A stretch of 37,810 nucleotides of DNA, taken from NCBI GenBank assembly GCA_003222275.1, contig QHVJ01000124.1, forward strand, positions 1-37,810, in the 5' to 3' direction. The DNA comes from Acidobacteriota bacterium (lineage in GTDB: Bacteria; Acidobacteriota; Vicinamibacteria; Fen-336). The notes under the pieces are model-generated. The model did no database searches and was not told the DNA's origin. It saw only the letters and a list, made by a program, of their open reading frames with translations. Shown piece after piece: positions 1 to 7,811 of the stretch. A program made the position numbers and the translations under genes. The first letter of the stretch is position 1; each line of letters begins with the position of its first letter.

Positions 1-440
1 AAGGCGTGGTGCCACGCCAAGTGAGGCGCGCTGAGCGTTCGGGGACATGGCTAACAGATCAGTCCGGAGACATGGGTAACACTTTCCTCCGGTTCCATCG
101 GCCGCGGTGGTCCTCGATTCCAAGCTTTCGCTCATCCATCCTGCCAAGCAGGACCGGTCCGCAGTAGACGTCCGAGAGCCCGTCGCCAACCGTCTCGCGC
201 AATCAAGGCAGCGGCGTGGAAAAATTTCGCGCGCGGCGAGATTTCCGCGGCGACTCTCCACGACGCGGCGCGCGCAGGCTGCAGAGTCGTGCGGGAAGGC
301 GTTTCTCGAGCGCGCGGATACGCTGACGCCCCTGTGTTCGGCCGGGACGGCCTTCGGCGACTCCGGCGCCTACTTCGCGCCACCACCGGTCCTCTGCCGC
401 CTGCTCCGAGGACTGTCCAAGGGCCGTGCTACAAGCAGGA
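1..440. other. non-coding stretch before the first gene
   Basis: I find no convincing gene here. Open frames exist on both strands, but their translations are rich in Arg, Ser and Pro with no recognisable motif, as expected from high GC content. The first 105 bases carry a duplicated motif that may be the edge of an insertion sequence (separate entry). A purine/pyrimidine-mixed GC-rich stretch with runs of GCGCG occupies 210-280. No clear promoter or terminator could be assigned. Confidence 0.5.
38..87. mobile_element. possible insertion-sequence end (remnant)
   Basis: Two imperfect direct copies of a GGGGACATGGCTAACA / GGAGACATGGGTAACA motif lie about 25 bases apart. From memory, GACATGGGTAACA-like sequences occur at ends of IS481-type elements in soil bacteria, but I could not search for this. 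No transposase lies in the window. The rest of the element would be to the left of base 1, if it exists. Confidence 0.3.
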
Positions 441-1592
441 ATGCAGAACGACATCCTCGCTTCCCTGACCCGCCTTTCCGATGACGATCTCGTTGCGCGG
501 CTGAAGGTCCTCGTCGCCCGCGACCGTGACCTGACGGCCCAGATCGTGGCCCACCTCGCCGAGCTCGACACCCGCGACGTGTTCCTGCGCGAGGGCTACG
601 GCTCGCTCTTCGTCTACTGCCGGGACGCCCTGGGGCTCTCGGAGTGGGAATCCTACAATCGCATCGAGGTCGCCCGCGCCGCCCGACGCTTTCCGGTGAT
701 CTTCGACCTGCTCGCGGAGGGTTCGGTCAATCTGACCGCGGCGAGGCTCCTGGCGCCGCATCTGACTCCGAGCAACCACCGCGAGGTACTCCACTCCGCC
801 CGCGGCAGGAGAAAGCCTGAGATCGAAGAGATCGTAGCGAGGCTCTCGCCGCGGCCCGATGTGCCGGCCTCCGTTCGGCGCCTGCCGACATCGCGACCCG
901 CATCGGTACCCCTCGCGGCGCCCGTGCCCGCTTCGGCCTCGCCTGCGCCCGCGCCTGTTTCCGTTGCGACTCCCGCACCGGTTCCCCCGGCCCATCCGTT
1001 GCCGGTCGGTCCCGTCGCGGTGACGCCGCTCTCTCCGGACCGCTACAAGCTCCAGCTCACCATCGGCGGCGACACGCTCGAGAAGCTGCGGCTGGCCAAG
1101 GACATGCTCGGCCACGCGATCCCGTCGGGCGATGATGCGGCGATCCTCGACCGGGCGCTGACCGCGCTGCTGGTGGAGCTGGCGAAGAAGAAGTTCGCCG
1201 ACACCGGCAAACCCCGCCCGTCTCGGGGGACGAAAGCGGGTGCCCGCGATCCCTCGGCCCCGGTCAAGCGCGCGGTCTGGCTGCGGGATCTCGGGCGTTG
1301 CGCCTTCGTCGGAACGACTGGCCACCGGTGCAATGAGCGCCGGTTCATCGAGTTCCACCACATCGATCCGCACGCTCTGGGGGGCGAGGCGACCGTCGAC
1401 CAGATCCAACTGCGGTGCCGTCGCCACAACGACTACGAAGGCAGGCTGTATTTCGGCAAGCGCCGACGCGGAGGCGATCGCGGGATCGTGCGAGAGGACC
1501 CGGCACGGTACCGGTCTTGCCATTCGACACCGGGCGAACTTGTTCTGGAACAAGTTCGCGGCGTCGTCACAGAGCCGAGGGGTGCTCGCTAG
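441..1592 (+). CDS. HNH endonuclease domain protein
   Basis: The protein has 383 residues. The N-terminal ~150 residues are helical (reads as DDLVARLKVLVARDRDLT and onward). A Pro/Ala-rich linker follows at about 145-195. A second helical block (DTLEKLRLAKDMLGHAIP) leads into a C-terminal HNH nuclease domain with a Cys pair (CAFVGTTGHRC), the core FIEFHHIDPHALGG, and CRRHNDYEG. The His-His core would bind the catalytic metal. This architecture is common as multi-copy genes in acidobacterial and myxobacterial genomes; the biological role is not known. A GTG at 426 would add five residues; I prefer the ATG at 441, preceded by a weak purine-rich stretch. There is no evident operon partner. Confidence 0.8.
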   Translation: MQNDILASLTRLSDDDLVARLKVLVARDRDLTAQIVAHLAELDTRDVFLREGYGSLFVYCRDALGLSEWESYNRIEVARAARRFPVIFDLLAEGSVNLTAARLLAPHLTPSNHREVLHSARGRRKPEIEEIVARLSPRPDVPASVRRLPTSRPASVPLAAPVPASASPAPAPVSVATPAPVPPAHPLPVGPVAVTPLSPDRYKLQLTIGGDTLEKLRLAKDMLGHAIPSGDDAAILDRALTALLVELAKKKFADTGKPRPSRGTKAGARDPSAPVKRAVWLRDLGRCAFVGTTGHRCNERRFIEFHHIDPHALGGEATVDQIQLRCRRHNDYEGRLYFGKRRRGGDRGIVREDPARYRSCHSTPGELVLEQVRGVVTEPRGAR

Positions 1593-1649
1593 AAGCGAAC
1601 GACCACCAGCGGTCGAAAGACGTGGGACGGTGGCTCCTGGCCTCGAACC

Positions 1650-3092
1650 CTACGCCGTCAGCTCACGCAGCGTCTCGTCGAGCTTGTCGAGCAGCTCGTC
1701 GACGAGCGCGCGCGGGATGTTCAAGGCCGGCTCGATGCGCAGCGTCTTGGCGTTCAGCAGCGTCCCCGCCACGAGCACGCCCCGCTTGAAGAGGCCGGCC
1801 GCCACCGCATAGCCGAACTCGGTGTCGACGAACTCGAGGCCGATGAGCAGGCCGAGTCCCCGGACCTCCATGAGGTGCTCGGAGTAGTGCCGCTGGAGCT
1901 TGCGCAGCTCGGCCATGAGGTACTCGCCCATGGCGGCGGCCTGGCCCGGCAGGTCCTCCTCGAGCGTGACGTTCACCGCGGCGATGCCGGCGGCGCAGGC
2001 CAGCGGGTTCCCCCCGAACGTGGAGGAGTGGATGAACGGGTTGGGCTCGAGCACCTTCCAGATCTCCGGCGTCGACATGAACGCGGAGAGCGGCATGACC
2101 CCGCCCCCGAGGGCCTTGCCCAGGCACATGATGTCCGGCACCACGTCCCAGTGCTCGACCGCGAACATCTTGCCGGTCCGGCCCATGCCCGTCTGGACCT
2201 CGTCCGCGATCAGCAGGACGCCGAAGCGGCTGCAGATGTCGCGCAGGCGGGGCCAGAAGTCCGGCGGAGGCACGATGGCGCCCGCCTCGCCCTGAACGGG
2301 CTCGACCACGACGCCCGCGATCGCCATGCCGACGGCCTCCGCCTTGCGCAGCTCGTTCTCCACCGCCTGGGCGTCGCCGAACGGCACGAAGTACACGTCC
2401 TGGAGCAGCGGCTCGAAGGCCAACCGGTACTCGGCCTTGCCCATGAGCGACAGCGAGCCGTAGCTCTTGCCGTGGAAGCCGCGGATGCAGGAGATGAAGC
2501 CGGGCTTGCCGGTATAGAGGCGGGCCAGCTTCATGGCCCCCTCCACCGCGTCGGTGCCGTTGGAGATGAAGAAGCAGTCCTGGAGGCTCCCCGGGGCCAG
2601 CTCGCCCAGCAACCGGGCGAGCGCCCCCCGCAGCGGATCGAGCAGCTCCTGCGAGCTGAGCGGCATCCGATCGAGCTGCGACTTCACCGCCCGCACGATC
2701 TTGGGGTGGTTGATCCCGGCCGAGTAGATGCCGTAGCCGCCCAGGCAGTCGATGAACCGCCGGCCGGTGACGTCCTCGAAATGGCTGCCCTTGCCCGCCC
2801 ACTCGATCGCGGCGTACTCGCCGCTCTCCGTCACCGCCTTGCGGTACTCGAGGAAGCCGCGGTTGTAGTAGTAACGGAAGTTGTCGATGGTCTCGCTGAC
2901 GATCTTCCGCCGCTTGTAGTCGTTGAGCTTGTGCGCGTTGATGATGCTCAGCCAGCGGCGGCTCTCGTCGATGAGCTTCTTGCGCGAAAACCCCGGGCGG
3001 GGCGGGGCCGGGGCCATGCGGACGCGGTCGCTCCGGCGGCGCCGATGCTTGTCCGCCGGGCTTTTGATCGGGACGATTTCGGCTTTGGGCAT
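1650..3092 (-). CDS. patA: putrescine aminotransferase (class III, PLP)
   Basis: The 480-residue protein matches the PatA/YgjG branch of class III aminotransferases, which transfers an amino group from putrescine (or cadaverine) to 2-oxoglutarate. The N-terminal segment HKLNDYKRRKIVSETIDNF is typical of this branch. Other signatures are SNGTDAVEGAMKLAR (cofactor phosphate binding), RGFHGKSYGSLS, the LLIADEVQTGMGRTG block with the PLP-binding Asp, and CLGKALGGGVMPLSA with the Schiff-base Lys. A very basic extension (about residues 10-35, RRRRSDR) precedes the conserved part, so the true start may lie further in, although the ATG used is the only obvious one. It is convergent with the HNH gene and stands alone. 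Substrate assignment is by family; ornithine or another diamine is possible. Confidence 0.82.
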   Translation of the reverse strand: MPKAEIVPIKSPADKHRRRRSDRVRMAPAPPRPGFSRKKLIDESRRWLSIINAHKLNDYKRRKIVSETIDNFRYYYNRGFLEYRKAVTESGEYAAIEWAGKGSHFEDVTGRRFIDCLGGYGIYSAGINHPKIVRAVKSQLDRMPLSSQELLDPLRGALARLLGELAPGSLQDCFFISNGTDAVEGAMKLARLYTGKPGFISCIRGFHGKSYGSLSLMGKAEYRLAFEPLLQDVYFVPFGDAQAVENELRKAEAVGMAIAGVVVEPVQGEAGAIVPPPDFWPRLRDICSRFGVLLIADEVQTGMGRTGKMFAVEHWDVVPDIMCLGKALGGGVMPLSAFMSTPEIWKVLEPNPFIHSSTFGGNPLACAAGIAAVNVTLEEDLPGQAAAMGEYLMAELRKLQRHYSEHLMEVRGLGLLIGLEFVDTEFGYAVAAGLFKRGVLVAGTLLNAKTLRIEPALNIPRALVDELLDKLDETLRELTA

Positions 3093-3293
3093 GACGGCTC
3101 TCCGCTGGATGGACGACGGGCGTACGCTCCTGACGACGCGGTTCTCGCGGGCGGGAGCCGGAAGCTAGGTGTCGCCGAGTCTCGGAGAGGCCGCCGACGG
3201 TTTGAGGAAGTTTTCCCGGTTCATGATCGCACCGGACAGGAGGTCGACACCACCATGCTAGCCGCTTGGGCGGTCCATGGTCAAATGCGGGCT

Positions 3294-3299
3294 TAGAAT
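3294..3299 (+). promoter_or_regulatory. -10-like TAGAAT before the acetyltransferase
   Basis: TAGAAT ends seven bases before the ATG at 3307. With usual -10 geometry the transcript would begin at or next to the start codon. This supports the start at 3307 over the in-frame ATG at 3298, which overlaps the hexamer. One of a set of similar sites in the window. Confidence 0.5.
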
Positions 3300-3306
3300 G
3301 ACCCCG

Positions 3307-3762
3307 ATGCCCTTCCAAACGGAGCACGCCCAGGCTCACGACCTCGCCTCGGCGCGGGAGCTCCTCCGCCGCCTCGCCCTTCCGGACCATGGCGTCGCGG
3401 AACAATTCGGCCATTACCTGGTCGTGCGCGACGCCAGCCGCCTGGTCGGCGTGTGCGGAGTGGAGGTCTGCGGCGACGACGGTCTGTTGCGCAGCGTGGC
3501 CGTCGACCCCGACTATCGCGGCGAGGGGATCGGCGCGCTCCTGGTCGCCGGAGCGCAGGACCTGGCCCGGAGGCTGAAGCTCGAGGCCCTCTACCTGCTC
3601 ACCACCACCGCGGACGCGTACTTCCGCCGGCACGGCTTCCAGGACTTCGCGCGCGAGAAGGCGCCGGCGGCGGTCCGGAGCTCGTGGGAGTTCAGCTCCG
3701 GGTGCCCGGCGAGCTCCGCCTTCATGCGGTGGCCGGCGCGCGCTCAGGCCGGCCGCGGGTAG
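3307..3762 (+). CDS. arsN2: ArsN2-type GNAT N-acetyltransferase
   Basis: The 151-residue protein is a GNAT acetyltransferase. The acetyl-CoA loop is seen in LLRSVAVDPDYRGEGIG, followed by the helix ALLVAGAQDLAR. The pattern YLLTTTADAYFRRHGF, then SSWEFSSGCPASSAFM near the C-terminus, is the signature of the ArsN2 group, often encoded beside arsenic-resistance genes and thought to acetylate organoarsenicals or related small molecules. No other ars gene is visible here, so the substrate is inferred from family resemblance. The stop overlaps the convergent neighbour by 19 bases. The last residues (WPARAQAGRG) are probably an unconserved tail. Confidence 0.72.
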   Translation: MPFQTEHAQAHDLASARELLRRLALPDHGVAEQFGHYLVVRDASRLVGVCGVEVCGDDGLLRSVAVDPDYRGEGIGALLVAGAQDLARRLKLEALYLLTTTADAYFRRHGFQDFAREKAPAAVRSSWEFSSGCPASSAFMRWPARAQAGRG

Positions 3763-4085
3763 AGCCGCATCGCGCGCTCGACCTCCGGGCCCATCTTCCC
3801 CGTCAGCATCAGCCGGTACATCCGGAAGTCCCCGCGCAGCGACCAAAAAGGGTACGTAAAGGTCGCCGGCCGGTTCTTCTCGAAGAAGAAGTGGCCGATC
3901 CAGGCCGGGCCGTAGCCGAGCACCAGCGCCGCCGCCACCCACCGCGGAGAGAGCCGCGCCCCCGCGATGGCCAGGGCGCCGAGCACCATCGTCGTGCCCG
4001 CGAAGTGCAATGCCCTTGTGGTCGGAAGGCTGTGCTGGGAGACGTAGAAGGGCCAGAACTCCTCGAACGTCTTCAATCGCTCCAT
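3744..4085 (-). CDS. DUF962/Mpo1-like membrane protein
   Basis: The 113-residue protein starts MERLKTFEEFWPFYVSQHS. It has the DUF962 pattern: HxxxTxxHFxGT near the N-terminus (HSLPTTRALHFAGTT), two hydrophobic helices (about 33-45 and 50-65), GYGPAWIGHFFFEKNRPATF, and YPFWSLRGDFRMYRLMLTG. The yeast relative Mpo1 is an Fe(II) dioxygenase of 2-hydroxy fatty acid alpha-oxidation, and the conserved His residues fit metal binding. In bacteria the role is untested. The start at 4085 is chosen because similarity begins there, although the frame is open upstream. It is divergent from the leucine dehydrogenase gene (43 bases apart) and convergent with the acetyltransferase. Confidence 0.8.
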   Translation of the reverse strand: MERLKTFEEFWPFYVSQHSLPTTRALHFAGTTMVLGALAIAGARLSPRWVAAALVLGYGPAWIGHFFFEKNRPATFTYPFWSLRGDFRMYRLMLTGKMGPEVERAMRLYPRPA

Positions 4086-4111
4086 GACATGCCCGGACAG
4101 GAACGGCAGAG

Positions 4112-4117
4112 TATACT
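4112..4117 (+). promoter_or_regulatory. -10-like TATACT before leucine dehydrogenase
   Basis: TATACT lies 11 bases before the ATG at 4129, with no Shine-Dalgarno sequence between them. This suggests a transcript with a leader of only a few bases. It supports the start at 4129 rather than an ATG at 4084 upstream of the hexamer. Confidence 0.5.
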
Positions 4118-4128
4118 CCCGGGTTCCC

Positions 4129-5169
4129 ATGACCGCCCTCGAGATGGCCCGGGAGATGGGCCACGAAGAGGTGATCCTCGTCCAGGACGCCGCCGCCGGG
4201 CTGCGGGCCGTCATCGCCCTCCACGATACGACCCTGGGGCCCGCGGTGGGCGGCACGCGCATGCGGGTCTACCCGACCGTCGACGAGGCGATGGTCGACG
4301 CGTTGCGGCTGGCGCGGGCGATGACCTACAAGGCCGCGCTGGCGGAGATGCCCCGCGGCGGGGGCAAGGCCGTCATCCTCGGCGATCCTGCGCGGGACAA
4401 GACGCGGGCGCTGCTCGGCGCCTACGCTCGCGCCGTCGACCGCCTGGGAGGCCGGTTCCAGAGCGGGGCGGACATGGGAATCGACGCCCGCGACGTGGCG
4501 GTGATGTCGCGGATCACGCGCCACGTGAGCCACACGCCGCCCGGGGCCAAGGTCGACACGGCCGAGCTGGCGGCGCTGGGAGTGCTCGCCTCGATCCGCG
4601 CCGCCGCCGGCGAGCGGCAGCGGACGCTCGACGGGTTGCACGTCGCGCTCCAGGGGCTGGGGCAGGTGGGCTATCGCCTGGCGCGGATGCTCCGGAAGGC
4701 CGGAGCGCGACTGACCGTGGCCGACGTCGATCCGCGGCTCGTCGAGCGGGCGGCGGAGGAGCTCCAGGCCGCCGTCGTCGCGCCGGACGCGATCTACGAC
4801 GTCGAGGCCGACGTGTTCTCCCCCAACGCCGCCGGCGGGGTCATCGACGAAGCGACCGTGCCCCGCCTGCGGTGCCACGCCGTGGCGGGGGCAGCGAACG
4901 AGCAGCTCGCCGAGCCCCGTCACGGCGATGCGCTGCACGAGCGCGGGATCCTCTACGGCCCGGACTACGTCGTCAACGCCGGCGGCCTGCTGAGCCTGCT
5001 CTTCGAGCTGGGCGAGACCGACGAGGAGGGCGTCACGCGCCGCGTCGAGGCGATCGGCGGCCGGCTGTCCGCCTTGTGGGCACGGGCCCGCAGCGAAGGC
5101 GTCGCGCCCCATCGCCTGGCCGACCGGATCGCGGAAGAGCGGCTGGCGGCGGCGAGGAAGGAGAAGTGA
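4129..5169 (+). CDS. leucine (branched-chain amino acid) dehydrogenase
   Basis: The 346-residue protein is a Glu/Leu/Phe/Val dehydrogenase. It would oxidatively deaminate leucine, valine or isoleucine with NAD+ in the cytoplasm. Substrate-site motifs are LGPAVGGTRMRVYP and MTYKAALAEMPRGGGKAVI; Lys68 and Lys80 fall at the positions of the substrate and catalytic lysines in Bacillus leucine dehydrogenase. The Rossmann motif GLGQVG is at 177-182, and CHAVAGAANEQLAEP and GPDYVVNAGGLL follow. The length is slightly under the usual ~365. The stop overlaps the GTG of the next gene by three bases within a GTGA junction, indicating translational coupling. Phenylalanine or valine specificity cannot be excluded. 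Confidence 0.88.
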   Translation: MTALEMAREMGHEEVILVQDAAAGLRAVIALHDTTLGPAVGGTRMRVYPTVDEAMVDALRLARAMTYKAALAEMPRGGGKAVILGDPARDKTRALLGAYARAVDRLGGRFQSGADMGIDARDVAVMSRITRHVSHTPPGAKVDTAELAALGVLASIRAAAGERQRTLDGLHVALQGLGQVGYRLARMLRKAGARLTVADVDPRLVERAAEELQAAVVAPDAIYDVEADVFSPNAAGGVIDEATVPRLRCHAVAGAANEQLAEPRHGDALHERGILYGPDYVVNAGGLLSLLFELGETDEEGVTRRVEAIGGRLSALWARARSEGVAPHRLADRIAEERLAAARKEK

Positions 5170-5957
5170 AGCTGCGGGTGGCCGGGGCGGAGCTGGCGTG
5201 CGAGGTGAGCGGCACGGGGCCCGCCCTCCTTCTGCTCCACGCCTTTCCGCTCGGCCTCGCCATGTGGGAGCCGCAGGTGGCCGCGCTCGCCGATGCCCAC
5301 CAGGTCGTCCGCTTCGACGGCCGCGGCTTCGGCGGCTCTCCGCCCGGCGACGGCCTGCTGACGATGGAGCGCATCGCCGACGACGCCGCGGGCATTCTCG
5401 ACCACCTCGGCATTCCGAGCGCCGTCGTGTGCGGGGTCTCGATGGGCGGCTACGCCGCCTTCGCCCTCGTCCGCCGCCATCCCGAGCGCATCCGCGCCCT
5501 CGTCCTCGCCGATACCCGCGCCGGGGCGGACTCGCCGGATACGAAGGCGACGCGGGCCGCGCAGGCGGAGAAGGTGCGCCGGGAAGGGGCCCGAGCCATC
5601 GCCGACGCGGCGCTGCCCAAGCTGCTGGGCGCGACGAGCCACCGGGACCGGCCCGAGCTGGTGGCGCGCGTGCGGCAGGTCATCGAGGCGAACCCCCCGC
5701 GCGGCATCACCGACGCCCTCGCCGGCCTGGCCGCCCGGGCCGACTCCAGCCCGACGCTGCGGGAGATCCACGTGCCGACGCTGGTCGCGGTCGGTGAAGA
5801 GGACACGATCACGCCGGTCGCGGAGGCGGAGGCCCTTCACCACGGCATCGCGGGGAGCCGTTTGGCCATCATCCCGCGCGCCGGCCACCTGTCGAGCCTG
5901 GAGAACCCGGACGAGTTCAACCGGCAGGTCCGCTCCTTCCTCGCCACGCTCGACTGA
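5166..5957 (+). CDS. alpha/beta hydrolase
   Basis: The 263-residue protein has the alpha/beta hydrolase fold. The oxyanion strand is LLLLHAFPLG, the nucleophile elbow is GVSMGG with Ser92, the acid is in VGEEDTITP, and the catalytic His is in RAGHLSSLENP. The cap region between is short. Similar proteins include 3-oxoadipate enol-lactonase-like and esterase-like hydrolases; the sequence does not fix the substrate. It starts at a GTG overlapping the stop of leucine dehydrogenase, so the two are probably made together, but no established pathway links them. Confidence 0.85.
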   Translation: MKLRVAGAELACEVSGTGPALLLLHAFPLGLAMWEPQVAALADAHQVVRFDGRGFGGSPPGDGLLTMERIADDAAGILDHLGIPSAVVCGVSMGGYAAFALVRRHPERIRALVLADTRAGADSPDTKATRAAQAEKVRREGARAIADAALPKLLGATSHRDRPELVARVRQVIEANPPRGITDALAGLAARADSSPTLREIHVPTLVAVGEEDTITPVAEAEALHHGIAGSRLAIIPRAGHLSSLENPDEFNRQVRSFLATLD

Positions 5958-5991
5958 GCTATCATCCCGGCCCCGGCCCGGCCGGGTCCCC

Positions 5992-5997
5992 GAGGAG
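5992..5997 (+). promoter_or_regulatory. Shine-Dalgarno site fixing the ATP-grasp start
   Basis: GAGGAG lies nine bases before the ATG at 6007. A TATCAT hexamer at 5960-5965 is a plausible -10. This gene would have a conventional leader, unlike several neighbours. Confidence 0.5.
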
Positions 5998-6006
5998 ACA
6001 GCCCAC

Positions 6007-6930
6007 ATGCGTATCGGCTTCCTGCGCGGCCGCGAGAACTCCTTCCCCGACGCCGTCATCGCCAGGGTCAACTCGATGGACAAGGGGGTGGCCGCCGAGT
6101 TCGTCCAGCTCGGCGGGACGAAGCTCAACGACCCGGTGCCCTATCGAGTGATCGTCGACCGGATGAGCCACGAGGTACCGTACTACGCGGTCTACCTCAA
6201 GATGGCGGCGCTGCAGGGGACCTACGTCATCAACAACGTCTTCTGGCGCAGCGCCGACGACAAGTTCTTCGGCTACTGCGCGGCGGAGAAGCTCGGGATC
6301 AAGGAGCCGAAGACGGTGGTGCTTCCCAACCGCGCCTACGTCGAGGACGTCAACGACGAGAGCCTGCGGAACCTGTGGCCGGCCGACTTCGAGATGTACC
6401 TCTCGTTCGTCGGCCTGCCCTGCATCATGAAGCCGGCGTTCGGGGGCGGGTGGAAGGACGTCAACAAGATCCACAACCACGAGGAGATGCTCTTCCACTA
6501 CAACACCTCCGGGCAGAAGACGATGATGCTGCAGGAGCTGATCACGTGGGACACCTTCATCCGGGTGCCCACCATCGGCCGCCGGCACGCCCGGGCCATC
6601 CGCTACGACCCCGCGCCCCTGGGCCGGGGCGGATACAACCAGGACTACGACGCGCTCCCGCGCGCCATGCGCGACAAGGCGGAAGAGCTGTCGCTGCGCT
6701 TCAACCAGGCGCTCGGCTACGACATGAACGCGCTGGAGTTCGCGGTCGTGGGGGGCGACTTCTACGGGATCGATCTCACCAACTACACGCCCGACCTCGA
6801 CTACCGCAGCCTGAAGGACGCCCACTTCCCCTGGGCGGTAGAGAAGATGGCCGAGTTCGCGGTGGAGAAAGCACTGTCGGGCGAAGGCACGCCGAAGCCA
6901 CCGAACTTCCGCGAATTGATGCTGAGGTGA
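6007..6930 (+). CDS. ATP-grasp domain protein of unknown substrate
   Basis: The 307-residue protein has a RimK/glutathione-synthetase-like layout: an N-terminal pre-ATP-grasp domain (MRIGFLRGRENSFPDAV), then the ATP-grasp core. The ATP-binding Lys is in GLPCIMKPAFGGGWKDV, the adenine-contacting hinge in MMLQELITWDTFIRV, and the metal-binding end in MNALEFAVVGGDFYGIDL followed by NYTPDLD. The family joins a carboxylate (via an acyl phosphate) to an amine or thiol. Substrates are not evident. Its stop overlaps the GTG of the PPK2 gene, so the two proteins are coupled and may share an ATP supply or a pathway. Confidence 0.75.
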   Translation: MRIGFLRGRENSFPDAVIARVNSMDKGVAAEFVQLGGTKLNDPVPYRVIVDRMSHEVPYYAVYLKMAALQGTYVINNVFWRSADDKFFGYCAAEKLGIKEPKTVVLPNRAYVEDVNDESLRNLWPADFEMYLSFVGLPCIMKPAFGGGWKDVNKIHNHEEMLFHYNTSGQKTMMLQELITWDTFIRVPTIGRRHARAIRYDPAPLGRGGYNQDYDALPRAMRDKAEELSLRFNQALGYDMNALEFAVVGGDFYGIDLTNYTPDLDYRSLKDAHFPWAVEKMAEFAVEKALSGEGTPKPPNFRELMLR

Positions 6931-7811
6931 CTGCGTTCAAGCAGTTCCGGGTCGAGCCCGACCAGAAGTTCAGGCTCAAGGACCGCGATCCCGCCGACAC
7001 CGCCGGCTTCAAGTCCAAGAAAGAGGCGAACGCGAAGGAGCGGCAGGCGGAGGGCATCGAGCGGCTCCGGGAGCTGCAGGAGCGCCTCTACGCGTACGAC
7101 CGGTGGGCGCTGCTGCTCATCTTCCAGGCGATGGACGCCGCGGGAAAGGACAGCACGATCGAGCACGTGATGTCCGGCGTGAACCCGCAGGGCTGCCAGG
7201 TCTACTCGTTCAAGCAGCCGTCGGCGGAGGAGCTGGACCACGACTACCTCTGGCGCACCAACCGGTGCCTGCCCGAGCGGGGCCGCATCGGCGTCTTCAA
7301 CCGCTCCTACTATGAAGAGGTGCTCGTCGTCCGCGTCCACAAGGGCATCCTCGCCGCCGAAAAGCTGCCGGTGGAGCTGGTCGACGCGGACATCTGGAAG
7401 CAGCGATTCAAGGACATCAACGCCTTCGAGCGCTACCTCGCCCAGAACGGCACCGCGCTCGTGAAGTTCTTCCTCCACGTGTCGAAGGAGGAGCAGCGCC
7501 GGCGCTTCCTCGCCCGCCTCGACGAGCCCCAGAAGAACTGGAAGTTCTCGCTCAGCGACGTGAAGGAGCGGGAGCACTGGGAAGAGTACATGGCCGTCTA
7601 CGAGGACATGCTCGCGCGCACGAGCACCGAGCACGCGCCGTGGTACGTGATCCCCGCCGACCACAAGTGGTTCATGCGGATGGCGGTCGCCGACATCGTC
7701 GTGAGCACGCTCGAGAAGCTGAAGCCGGAGTACCCCACGATCACCGAGGAGAAACGGCGCGAGCTGGAAGCGGCGCGCAAGGCCCTCGAGCAGGAAGAAG
7801 CGAAGGCCTAG
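6927..7811 (+). CDS. ppk2: polyphosphate kinase 2 family protein
   Basis: The 294-residue protein is a single-domain PPK2, which moves phosphate between polyphosphate and nucleotides. The Walker A region is IFQAMDAAGKDSTIEHV (about 65-81). The Walker B/lid region is IGVFNRSYYEEVLVVRVH (about 121-138). Further conserved blocks are FLHVSKEEQRRRFLARL and WYVIPADHKWFMR. Length and motifs fit the polyphosphate:AMP/ADP phosphotransferase branches, but the class (I, II or III) cannot be fixed by eye. The GTG start overlaps the preceding stop (GTGA). Its stop shares the palindrome CTAG with the stop of the convergent epimerase gene. Confidence 0.88.
   Translation: MTAFKQFRVEPDQKFRLKDRDPADTAGFKSKKEANAKERQAEGIERLRELQERLYAYDRWALLLIFQAMDAAGKDSTIEHVMSGVNPQGCQVYSFKQPSAEELDHDYLWRTNRCLPERGRIGVFNRSYYEEVLVVRVHKGILAAEKLPVELVDADIWKQRFKDINAFERYLAQNGTALVKFFLHVSKEEQRRRFLARLDEPQKNWKFSLSDVKEREHWEEYMAVYEDMLARTSTEHAPWYVIPADHKWFMRMAVADIVVSTLEKLKPEYPTITEEKRRELEAARKALEQEEAKA

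Noticed and set aside
107..484. 125-residue open frame before the HNH gene
   Set aside because: Low-complexity Arg/Ser/Pro composition, no ribosome site, and it runs into the HNH gene in another frame.
1663..5112. 1149-residue open frame on the minus strand
   Set aside because: It crosses several well-supported genes and its translation is Arg/Gly/Pro-rich with no motif, as expected of a GC-rich antisense frame.
3453..5957. Very long plus-strand open frame upstream of the alpha/beta hydrolase
   Set aside because: Only the part from 5166 has hydrolase similarity; the upstream part is the wrong frame of leucine dehydrogenase and the acetyltransferase.
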